The notes below the pieces were generated by a model that was not told the origin of the DNA, searched no databases, and worked only from the letters and a program-made list of their open reading frames with translations. DNA of 64,000 nucleotides from Parabacteroides sp. FAFU027 (GTDB lineage Bacteria > Bacteroidota > Bacteroidia > Bacteroidales > UBA7332), in the NCBI RefSeq assembly GCF_022808675.1, contig NZ_JAKZKV010000004.1, positions 310,001 to 374,000 on the forward strand. The letters are read 5' to 3'. Of this stretch, positions 1-8,082 are shown piece by piece (positions within the stretch are counted from its first letter, which is position 1; each line of letters starts with the position of its first letter). Position numbers and translations under genes: made by a program.

Positions 1-272
1 CTATGCCACGTTGGAATTCCCATATGGATTATTCGGGTACAAATTATTTGTATGATGGTTCATACGTGCGTTTAAAAAATGCTGAGATTGCCTATACCTT
101 TAATCAGTCTTATCTGAAGAAATTCGGTATTAACACACTTCGCTTATATTTAAATGGCGATAATTTAATTATGTGGACAAAAATGCCGGATGACCGCGAA
201 GTAAATATGGGGCTATCATCAGCATATCCAACAGTGAGACGATTTAACTTAGGCCTTAATGTAACTTTTTAA
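1..272 (+). CDS. SusC-like TonB-dependent receptor, C-terminal end (partial)
   Basis: Only the last ~90 codons are in the window; the gene enters from upstream, so the ATG at 3 is internal. The visible part is the end of an outer-membrane beta-barrel. It has the conserved SusC ending: a segment close to LRLYLNGDNL, a stretch around MPDDREVN, then a final amphipathic strand ending in a C-terminal phenylalanine (LGLNVTF). SusC proteins import oligosaccharides into the periplasm with TonB energy and pair with a SusD lipoprotein. The SusD starts 9 bases after this stop, so the two form a pair. It is probably the XusA-like member of a tandem SusC-SusD-SusC-SusD xylan uptake core; that role is inferred from gene order. 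Confidence 0.9.
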   Translation, partial: MPRWNSHMDYSGTNYLYDGSYVRLKNAEIAYTFNQSYLKKFGINTLRLYLNGDNLIMWTKMPDDREVNMGLSSAYPTVRRFNLGLNVTF

Positions 273-281
273 TATAGATCG

Positions 282-2108
282 ATGAAAAAGTATATCAATA
301 TAATTGCCGGAATCTTCGTTTTTCTGGCAATAACCGGACTTACCTCTTGTACGGATTATCTGGATAAGTCACCTGATGCAACTGTCTCCTCAACGGATGC
401 TTTTATCAACTTTACGAATTTTCAGGGTTTTACTGAAGAGTTATATTGTTGTGTTCCGGACTTCATTGGAAAAACTTGGGCAACTGACTGGAATTTGGCT
501 GATGAAGTTCTTCATAAAGATGGTGGTATTTGGTTGAACGATGAATTTGATAAAGGTAATTATTGGGGATGGACTACAGTACAATGGATATCCTATCTTG
601 ATGCCGGATCCCCTAATACTAGTAATAACTCGACTTTCGATAAAGGTCTATGGCCTAATGCCTGGTATGGTATTCGTAAAGCCAATTTAGGATTAGCCAA
701 TTTGGATAAACTACAAGATGCGACCCAGGAAGAGAAGGATTTAATCAAAGGTCAGTTGTTGTTTTTCCGCGCCTGGTTTCATTTTGAATTAATGACCTAT
801 TGGGGAGGGCTTCCCTATATCGATAGAGTTTTAACTTCTACTGAAAAACTTGAACTCCCTCGTTTAACTTACCAACAAACAGCTGAGCGGGTAGCAGAAG
901 ACTTACGTGCTGCTGCGGATCTATTGCCTGTCGATTGGGATAAGACGACTGCAGGGGCCTTAACCTCAGGTAAGAATCAGCAACGTATTACCAAAATGGT
1001 AGCATTGGCGTATCTCGGAAAAAATTATTTGTATGCAGGTAGTCCTTTGATGAATAAAGCTTCTACCGGTAATGCAGGTTTTAATCCTGAATATTGTAAA
1101 AAAGCGGCGAAAGCGTTTGGTGAGATGTTGAGTATCGTGGATAGCGGCGACAGTTGGCTTAAATTGGTTGATTTTAAGGATTACTCAACTTTATTCTATA
1201 CAAATGGTAGTAGTAAGATACCAGGATATCCTGAGGCCGTTTTCCAATCTCCTGTTTATAGTTCCTGGTTTAAAGGATGTCCATGGGGTCCATCTTCAAT
1301 ATTTCAAGCCAAGTGTATCGGGGCTGGTTATTCTTCGCCTAATGCTCGGTTTGTAGAAAATTACGGTATGGCTAATGGATTGCCTATTAGTGATCCGGAA
1401 TCAGGATATAATCCGGCAGATCCGTGGTCAAATCGTGACCCTCGTTTTTATAACGATATTGTAATTGATGGAGATAAAATTATCAAAGGTTCAGCTCCTG
1501 CTGATAAAGAGAAGTATCGTTATGCTGCTTTATATACCGGAGGTGCTGCCAGAGATAATGCAGGAGCAAGCCGTACCGGATATTTATTGAGGAAGTTAAC
1601 TCCGATGACAACCAATGACATTGATGGATATCCGAACAATTATATGCATTTGTCTTATATGCGTTTGGCGGATGTGTATCTGATGTATGCCGAAGCTGTA
1701 CTGCAAGGTTATGGAGATGCAACAAAAACAGATCCTGATTATACAAAACTAACAGCTGAACAAGCGTTTAACAAGGTTCGTACGCGTTGTGGAGCTTCTC
1801 CTGTTGCGAGTAAATATGTTGCTGATAAGGATAAATTTATGAGCGAAATTGTTCGTGAGAGAGCTGTTGAATTAGGTTTTGAAGGAGACTTCCGCTTTAA
1901 TGACTTACGTCGTTGGTTGATGTGGAACGATAAAAAATATCTGGAAAAAACAGCTGTTGATTTTGACCGTGGAGCAAATGGAAAACCGATTAATATAAAG
2001 GAGCGGGTAGTTACAACTCGTATTTTCAGTGAAAAGAATTATTGGTTGCCTCTTAAGATAAATGATGTGACGTTATATCCGTCATTTGGCCAAAATCCAG
2101 GTTATTAA
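282..2108 (+). CDS. SusD-like outer-membrane glycan-binding lipoprotein
   Basis: 608-residue SusD/RagB family lipoprotein. The signal peptide ends in a lipobox (LTSC, Cys23), so the mature protein is lipid-anchored at the cell surface. Family features include the N-terminal helical region, the FRAWFHFELMTYWGGLPYI segment near residue 160 (TPR-like core) and the C-terminal SusD region with MRLADVYLMYAEA and RERAVELGFEGDFRFNDLRRW. SusD proteins cap the SusC barrel and hand over oligosaccharides. It follows the partial SusC by 9 bases and precedes a second SusC by 29 bases, so it is the XusB-like position. The specific ligand cannot be read from the sequence; the surrounding enzymes suggest xylan. 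Confidence 0.95.
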   Translation: MKKYINIIAGIFVFLAITGLTSCTDYLDKSPDATVSSTDAFINFTNFQGFTEELYCCVPDFIGKTWATDWNLADEVLHKDGGIWLNDEFDKGNYWGWTTVQWISYLDAGSPNTSNNSTFDKGLWPNAWYGIRKANLGLANLDKLQDATQEEKDLIKGQLLFFRAWFHFELMTYWGGLPYIDRVLTSTEKLELPRLTYQQTAERVAEDLRAAADLLPVDWDKTTAGALTSGKNQQRITKMVALAYLGKNYLYAGSPLMNKASTGNAGFNPEYCKKAAKAFGEMLSIVDSGDSWLKLVDFKDYSTLFYTNGSSKIPGYPEAVFQSPVYSSWFKGCPWGPSSIFQAKCIGAGYSSPNARFVENYGMANGLPISDPESGYNPADPWSNRDPRFYNDIVIDGDKIIKGSAPADKEKYRYAALYTGGAARDNAGASRTGYLLRKLTPMTTNDIDGYPNNYMHLSYMRLADVYLMYAEAVLQGYGDATKTDPDYTKLTAEQAFNKVRTRCGASPVASKYVADKDKFMSEIVRERAVELGFEGDFRFNDLRRWLMWNDKKYLEKTAVDFDRGANGKPINIKERVVTTRIFSEKNYWLPLKINDVTLYPSFGQNPGY

Positions 2109-2137
2109 AAGAGAGTATTCTAAACTTAAAAAGAACA

Positions 2138-4951
2138 ATGATGAAACTTATAAGAATAGGAACAATATTATGCGGATTAGGATTTGCCTCATTAGCCAAT
2201 GTGGTGGGGCAGACCGCTGATATGAAAAGAGCAAAGATTTCAAACAGCGATTCTTTGGTACACGTTGCTTATGGAACCGTTAATAAGAATGATTTGTCCG
2301 GTACTGTATCCGTATTGAATCCAACAGAATATCTGGATAAGCATTTTGGAAATTATCCGTTAGAGGGTGTTGATGCTTTTATTGGTGGAAGTAATCTATG
2401 GAATATTGGATCTTCATTAGTATTGGTAGATGGGGTGCCTCGTGCCATAACGGATGTAACTGCTTCTGAAATTGATCAGATCTCTTACATTAAAGGCGCA
2501 AATGCCGTTGTTTTGTACGGTAGTCGTGCTGCAAATGGCGTAATCCTGATTACGACAAAACGTGGTAAAGAAGGTCAGCTAATAAAAAATGTTCGCGTGA
2601 ATGGCGGGGTTAATATGCCGAAATCATATCCCAAATATCTGGGATCGGCAGAATACATGACCTATTACAATCAGGCATGTAAGAACGATGGATTGGCAGC
2701 TCTTTATGATGATGCAACAATAAGTAATTATGCATCGCATGCGAATTTGTACCGATATCCGGATTTAGATTACTATTCGTCTGACTTTTTGCGTAGTATG
2801 TCTAATACATATTCAGCCAATACAGAGTTTTCCGGAGGTACTGAACGAGCACGTTTTTATACTTTAGTTGGCATTCAGAATCAAAATTCTTTATTGAATT
2901 TTGGCGAAGGTAAAAATGAAAATAACATGCGGTTCAATGTGCGTGGTAATGTCGATTTGAAATTGAATGATTTTATCAGCACTTATCTTAATGTTTCAAC
3001 TGTATTTTATGATAGTCGAACAGCTTTAGGTAATTATTGGAGTCAGGCGGCAACATTGCAACCTAACCGTTTTTCTCCGTTTATTCCTATAAGTCTGATA
3101 ATTCCGGGAGCAACACAATCACTGTACTATGTAAAAACGAGTCATAATATAATTGACGGACAATATTTGCTTGGAGGTACTCAGCAATATTTGACGAATC
3201 CTATCGCAGATGTGTACGCTGCTGGGCATCAGAATTACACCAGTCGTCAATTTCAGTTTACAGATGGAGTAGATGTGGATCTGAAGAATACATTAAAGGG
3301 TCTTTCGGCTCATGCCCAGATGAGTGTGGATTTTTCCAATATCTATAATACTGTTGTTAACAAGACATATGCGGCTTATGTGCCGGAATGGGTTAATGGA
3401 ACACCGTCTGACTCTATTAAAAGCTTGAATAATTACACTACGAAAGATACTAATCCAGGTGTACAGAATATTACTAATACATGGAACGATCAAATTATTG
3501 ATTTTAATGCACATATAGATTATGTCAATACCTTTGATCAAAAACATAATGTATCTGCGATGTTGGTTGGAGCTGGGACAATTCGCCGCCAAACCGGTGA
3601 TTTCCAAAACCGAACTAATAGTAATTTAGGTTTGCAATTAGGCTATAATTACGATCATAAGTATTATGCCGATTTCAGTGGAGCTTTAATTAACTCAACA
3701 AAGTTGTCGTCAGCAAATCGTGTAGCCTTTTCGCCAACATTAGGTTTAGGTTGGGTGATAAGCGAAGAGGATTTCCTAAAAGGTTCGGATATGCTAAATC
3801 GTTTAAAATTATCAGCCTCTGCCGGTGTGATAAATACAGACCTGGATTTTGGAGTTAATGATTATTTCTTGTACAATTCAAAATATTCATCTACTGATTA
3901 TTTTTCCTGGAGTGATGGTACTTATGTGAATCGAGCAACAGCTTCAGCACGTTGGGGGAATAAAAATCTTACTTTTGCTAAGAGAAAAGAGTTGAATTTT
4001 AGTTTGGAAGGAAGTTTGTTTAACCGTGCATTAGATTTGCGCTCTACGGCATTCTTCATTAAAAAAGATGGTATTCCGGTACAACCAATTACTCAATATC
4101 CGGTTTATTTTACCCAAGGATACCCATCCTCTTCATTTGTTCCATACATTAACTATGGAGCCAACAGTTACAAGGGTTTTGACTTTCAATTTAATTACAG
4201 TAAAAAAGTAGGAAGTGTCAATCTGTCTGTTGGAGGAGCCGGGACTTATGTTGCAACAGAAGTGCTAAAGAGAGATGAGTTTTATGTTGATAAATATCGT
4301 AACCGTGTAGGAAAGCCTGTTGATGCCCTGTTTGGGTTACAGAGTGAAGGTCTTTTTGCTGATCAAAGTGATATTGATAACCATCCTGTACAAAAATTCG
4401 GAGTAGTTAAGCCCGGGGATATCAAGTATAAAGATCAGAATGGTGATGGTGTAATTGATGAAAAAGACGAAGTGATGATTGGTCGTTGGGGTAGTCCGTT
4501 TACCTGTGGTTTGAATTTGACTACTGAATGGAAAAACTTTACTTTGTTTGTGCTTGGAACTGGATCGTTTGGTGGTACAGCTGTTAAGAATAATGATTAT
4601 TACTGGATTTCTGGTAATAAGAAATACTCTGAAGTGGTGCGTGATAGTTGGACTGAGGAGACAAAAGCTACTGCCAAATATCCTCGTTTAACAACATTAA
4701 GTGGTGATAACAATTTCCGTTACTCTGATTTCTGGACTTACAGTACCGATAGAGTTAATCTCTCAAAAGTCCAATTGACTTATACCTTACCAAAACGAGT
4801 GTTAGGTAATTCGGTTCTGAAGAAAGTAAATATCTATGTTAGTGGAAATGACTTGCTCACAATCGCTAAAAATAGAGACGTTTTAGAGCTTAATGTAGGT
4901 AGTGCACCACAAACCCGTTTCTATAATTTGGGTGTTAAGGCTGAATTTTAA
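2138..4951 (+). CDS. SusC-like TonB-dependent receptor, short form lacking the N-terminal CarboxypepD-like domain
   Basis: 937-residue outer-membrane receptor. After a signal peptide and a short degenerate TonB-box-like stretch (VAYGTVNKNDLSGTVSVL, about residues 43-60) the plug begins, with the typical VLVDGVPRAI segment at about residue 97 and an LYGSRAANGVILITTKRG ending near 144. The rest is beta-barrel, ending in phenylalanine. A calcium-loop-like DQNGDGVIDEKDE lies near residue 765, common in SusC. Most SusC are about 1,000 residues or longer and carry a carboxypeptidase-regulatory-like domain before the plug; that domain is absent here. Two adjacent ATG codons (2138, 2141) could start it. 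It should pair with the SusD at 5068 and occupies the XusC-like position. Confidence 0.92.
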   Translation: MMKLIRIGTILCGLGFASLANVVGQTADMKRAKISNSDSLVHVAYGTVNKNDLSGTVSVLNPTEYLDKHFGNYPLEGVDAFIGGSNLWNIGSSLVLVDGVPRAITDVTASEIDQISYIKGANAVVLYGSRAANGVILITTKRGKEGQLIKNVRVNGGVNMPKSYPKYLGSAEYMTYYNQACKNDGLAALYDDATISNYASHANLYRYPDLDYYSSDFLRSMSNTYSANTEFSGGTERARFYTLVGIQNQNSLLNFGEGKNENNMRFNVRGNVDLKLNDFISTYLNVSTVFYDSRTALGNYWSQAATLQPNRFSPFIPISLIIPGATQSLYYVKTSHNIIDGQYLLGGTQQYLTNPIADVYAAGHQNYTSRQFQFTDGVDVDLKNTLKGLSAHAQMSVDFSNIYNTVVNKTYAAYVPEWVNGTPSDSIKSLNNYTTKDTNPGVQNITNTWNDQIIDFNAHIDYVNTFDQKHNVSAMLVGAGTIRRQTGDFQNRTNSNLGLQLGYNYDHKYYADFSGALINSTKLSSANRVAFSPTLGLGWVISEEDFLKGSDMLNRLKLSASAGVINTDLDFGVNDYFLYNSKYSSTDYFSWSDGTYVNRATASARWGNKNLTFAKRKELNFSLEGSLFNRALDLRSTAFFIKKDGIPVQPITQYPVYFTQGYPSSSFVPYINYGANSYKGFDFQFNYSKKVGSVNLSVGGAGTYVATEVLKRDEFYVDKYRNRVGKPVDALFGLQSEGLFADQSDIDNHPVQKFGVVKPGDIKYKDQNGDGVIDEKDEVMIGRWGSPFTCGLNLTTEWKNFTLFVLGTGSFGGTAVKNNDYYWISGNKKYSEVVRDSWTEETKATAKYPRLTTLSGDNNFRYSDFWTYSTDRVNLSKVQLTYTLPKRVLGNSVLKKVNIYVSGNDLLTIAKNRDVLELNVGSAPQTRFYNLGVKAEF

Positions 4952-5029
4952 GACTTAGATTTTATACTATACGAATCCTGGATAATGTGCTCTGTATATG
5001 AAATTCGATATTAAGGTGCATTTGAATGG

Positions 5030-5037
5030 TAGTTTTG
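5030..5037 (+). promoter_or_regulatory. Possible -7 element before the second SusD
   Basis: TAGTTTTG, matching TAnnTTTG, 30 bases before the SusD start in the 116-base gap after the second SusC. The same octamer occurs at 10296. No -33 TTTG at the proper distance. An internal promoter would raise SusD over SusC; chance occurrence is quite possible. Confidence 0.25.
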
Positions 5038-5067
5038 TATTATATGTAATAAGTAAATTATAATTTC

Positions 5068-6825
5068 ATGAAAAATAAATTATTGACATTGGTCGCTTCA
5101 GTCATGTTGTTTTCAAGCTGTTCGGGCTTGTTATCCCCTGCTGATCAAAACGACCGCGAACTCGATGGGATTTACACTGATGCTCCATTTGCAGAAGGAC
5201 TTCTGCTAGATGCCTATGTTCGCATACCATCGAATGGATATTCTTTCAATGATGTTGCGACAGATGATGCTGTGTCCAATAATAAAGACAATAGTTATCT
5301 TCTGATGGCAACCGGAAAGTGGTCATCTTTAAATAATCCAACGGATCAATGGACAAACGCTAATGCTGCAATTCAATATTTGAATACATTGTTAGCGGAG
5401 TCTGATAAGGTAACATGGGCTACATCCGGGAAATATACAAACGAAATGTTTAATGACCGGATTAAAGGAGAAGCATACGGGTTAAGAGCTCTTTTTATGT
5501 ATAATCTTTTGCAAGCTCATGGAGGTTGGACAGCAGACGGGAAACTTTTGGGTTTTCCAATTCTTACGAAACCCCAAAACCCGAATTCAGACTTCAAGTT
5601 ACCGCGTAATACATATAAAGAGTGTCTGGATCGGATCTATATGGACTTAGATTCAGCGGAATATTTTCTTCCATTAGATTTTGAAGATGTCGCTTCTGCA
5701 AGTAAGATTCCGGCAAAATATGCAGATAAAACGATTGTGTCAGATTATAATCGGGTGTTTGGTGCATACAACAGACAACGTCTATCAGCTCGTATTGTTA
5801 AAGGAATACGTTCAAGAGTTTCCTTGTTGGCGGCAAGTCCGGCGTTTAGTAGTGGCACATCTGTGCCATGGGATAAAGCTGCGGATGATGCTGCAGCAGT
5901 ACTTGATCTGATTAACGGTATATCAGGTATGGCTAGTAATGGTGGTTATTGGTATGCTAAAAAGAACTCGTCTGAGATTAGTGGTTTATCCAATGGGGTA
6001 AACCCGAAAGAGGTGCTTTGGAGAACGAATGTATCCGATGAAAATGGTCTTGAAAAGGATAATTATCCTCCAACTCTATTTGGAAGTGGTCGTATCAATC
6101 CTACTCAGAATCTCGTTGATGCTTTTCCAATGCTTAATGGTTATCCGATTACAGATTCGAAAAGTACTTTCGATGCTAATAATCCTTACAAGAACCGTGA
6201 TCCTCGTTTGGCTCAGTATATTGTAGTTAATAATAGCACTATGGGACCAAGCAGTTCACCGATCTTTACATCTGTAGGAAAAACGGATGATGGTTTGAAT
6301 GCTATAGCCAAGTCAACCCGAACTGGATATTACATGCGTAAATTGCTCCGTGAAGATGTAAACCTTAATCCTTCAAGTACTAATACCCAGAAGCATTATG
6401 TGGCTCGTATTCGTTATACAGAAATCTTTTTGTCATACGCGGAAGCCGCAAACGAAGCATGGGGTCCTGATGGAAAAGGAACTCATAATTATTCTGCGCG
6501 TGACGTAATTGCAGCAATCCGTAAACGGGCAGGAATAAAACAGCCGGATAGTTATCTGCAATCGATTAGTACTAAAGAAGATATGAGGACTCTTATTCAT
6601 AATGAAAGACGATTGGAATTGTGTTTTGAAGGTTCTCGTTTCTGGGATTTGCGTAGGTGGAAAGAAAATATCAAAACCACAGCAAAAGGGGTGACTATTG
6701 ATGCCAGTGGAACCATTAGTTACAATGATGTCGAACCAAGAGTCTATGGAGACCATATGCTTTATGGACCACTGCCTTATACTGAAGTGCTAAAGTGGGG
6801 ACTTGAGCAAAATGCAGGTTGGTAA
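5068..6825 (+). CDS. SusD-like outer-membrane glycan-binding lipoprotein (second)
   Basis: 585-residue SusD/RagB lipoprotein. The lipobox is short (LFSSC, Cys18). Family features are the AYGLRALFMYNLLQAHGGW segment (residues about 132-150), IRYTEIFLSYAEAANEAWG, and near the C-terminus RRLELCFEGSRFWDLRRWKE, ending with a tryptophan. It lies 116 bases after its SusC partner, and that gap contains a possible promoter -7 element at 5030. It is clearly diverged from the first SusD at 282, so the two SusCD pairs probably bind different oligosaccharides. This is the XusD-like position of the tandem uptake core. Confidence 0.95.
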   Translation: MKNKLLTLVASVMLFSSCSGLLSPADQNDRELDGIYTDAPFAEGLLLDAYVRIPSNGYSFNDVATDDAVSNNKDNSYLLMATGKWSSLNNPTDQWTNANAAIQYLNTLLAESDKVTWATSGKYTNEMFNDRIKGEAYGLRALFMYNLLQAHGGWTADGKLLGFPILTKPQNPNSDFKLPRNTYKECLDRIYMDLDSAEYFLPLDFEDVASASKIPAKYADKTIVSDYNRVFGAYNRQRLSARIVKGIRSRVSLLAASPAFSSGTSVPWDKAADDAAAVLDLINGISGMASNGGYWYAKKNSSEISGLSNGVNPKEVLWRTNVSDENGLEKDNYPPTLFGSGRINPTQNLVDAFPMLNGYPITDSKSTFDANNPYKNRDPRLAQYIVVNNSTMGPSSSPIFTSVGKTDDGLNAIAKSTRTGYYMRKLLREDVNLNPSSTNTQKHYVARIRYTEIFLSYAEAANEAWGPDGKGTHNYSARDVIAAIRKRAGIKQPDSYLQSISTKEDMRTLIHNERRLELCFEGSRFWDLRRWKENIKTTAKGVTIDASGTISYNDVEPRVYGDHMLYGPLPYTEVLKWGLEQNAGW

Positions 6826-6853
6826 TTATTGTTGATAAATAATTTTGATACTT

Positions 6854-7873
6854 ATGAATAAAATATTTTTTGCGCTCCTGTTAGGGGTAGCTTTATTGAC
6901 TGCTTGTCAGAATCAGGATGTTGAATTTTCTGATTATAAATATAATGCAGTGTATTTTGCATATCAGTCACCCGTTAGGCAGATTATTCTTGGAACTGAT
7001 TATGTGTATGATAATTCCCTGGATACAGCGCATCAATGTATGATATATGCGACTATGGGCGGGGTTTATGCAAATAAAGTGAATCGTATATTAGATGTGG
7101 CGGTAGATAATTCGCTGTGTAATAATCTGACGTTTGAATCTGCAACGGGGAATAAGGTGCTTCCAATGCCATCAAATTATTATACCCTTCCATCTCCAAT
7201 GCAGATTGTAATTCCTTCCGGATCTATGATGGGAGGAATAAAGGTGCAACTGACCGATGCATTCTTTGCTGATACACTATCACTAAAGAACACGTACGTA
7301 ATACCTGTGAAAATCACAAAGGTTCAAAATGCGGATTCAATTTTGGAAGGTAAAGCAAGAGTGTCAAATCCTAATCGTTTTGTTTCTACTGACTGGGAGA
7401 TCATGCCAAAAGATTATGTCCTATTCGCTGTAAAATACAAAAATGCATGGGATGCGACCTATTTGCGTAGGGGAATCGAGGTTGCTCCGGATACAACTGT
7501 TGTATATCATCAAAAATATACGGAATATGATCAGGTTGTATCAAGCGTAACAACTAAATCTTTGAGTGAGCTTTTAATTTCATTGAATGCAAAATCTAAG
7601 GGTAATAAAAATCTTCCATTCCAGCTTCTTCTGAAATTTGACAAGTTGGGGAATTGTTCGATTACAAATCCTGCTAATGTGTCATCTTATGCAATTAATG
7701 GTAGCGGAAGATATGTGAAAAAAGTGGATTCCTGGGGTAACGAAAAACGGGATGTTTTGTACTTAAAGTACAATGTATCGTTTGGAACTTCAGTTCATCA
7801 ACTGACCGATACCCTGGTGATGCGCGATCGATCGGAAAAGGTTGAACTTTTTAATCCTTTCTATAACAAATAG
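6854..7873 (+). CDS. DUF1735-type surface glycan-binding lipoprotein (XusE-like position)
   Basis: 339-residue lipoprotein with lipobox LTAC (Cys18). I place the start at the ATG at 6854; a TTG three codons earlier (6845) only extends the frame. The N-terminal half fits the DUF1735/BT_3987-like fold found in surface glycan-binding proteins: a beta-rich domain with an IVIPSGSMMGGIKVQL strand and a following NTYVIPVKIT strand. The C-terminal half is an unrecognised beta-rich domain, possibly DUF4361-like. It directly follows the second SusD (28 bases) and is followed by a strong hairpin at 7889. In known xylan uptake loci a lipoprotein in this place (XusE) helps capture xylan; the role here is by position only. 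Confidence 0.8.
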   Translation: MNKIFFALLLGVALLTACQNQDVEFSDYKYNAVYFAYQSPVRQIILGTDYVYDNSLDTAHQCMIYATMGGVYANKVNRILDVAVDNSLCNNLTFESATGNKVLPMPSNYYTLPSPMQIVIPSGSMMGGIKVQLTDAFFADTLSLKNTYVIPVKITKVQNADSILEGKARVSNPNRFVSTDWEIMPKDYVLFAVKYKNAWDATYLRRGIEVAPDTTVVYHQKYTEYDQVVSSVTTKSLSELLISLNAKSKGNKNLPFQLLLKFDKLGNCSITNPANVSSYAINGSGRYVKKVDSWGNEKRDVLYLKYNVSFGTSVHQLTDTLVMRDRSEKVELFNPFYNK

Positions 7874-7888
7874 TAGATCGAAATATTT

Positions 7889-7931
7889 TGTCGAATCAGT
7901 GGGTTGTTAATCCACTGATTCGACATTATTA
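7889..7931 (+). terminator. Rho-independent-like terminator after the uptake core
   Basis: Perfect 14-bp inverted repeat, 7889-7902 pairing with 7912-7925, with a 9-base loop, followed by an AT-rich TTATTA tail. It sits 16 bases after the stop of the DUF1735 lipoprotein. It should end or attenuate the SusCD transcript so that uptake genes are expressed at a different level from the enzymes downstream. The T-run is weak, so it may act as a partial terminator or as a 3'-end stabiliser. Confidence 0.7.
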
Positions 7932-8082
7932 TTTATATCATGTAATTAATACGAGTAACGGTTTGTTAGGTTCTGGAGGAACATTCAAGGGATGCGTTAC
8001 TGGTAATAGACCGATAATGGAAGCTTCAGGGGATAGGTATTCACTTGAAGTTGATTTGTTTGCAATCTTAAATACTTATATC

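Noticed and set aside
7888-8082. 65-codon N-terminal extension of the GH5 from a TTG
   Set aside because: It overlaps the terminator hairpin and precedes a normal signal peptide at 8083. The similar TTG/GTG extensions at 6845, 10374, 12264, 46376, 47793, 56686, 59609 and 60566 were dropped for the same reason.
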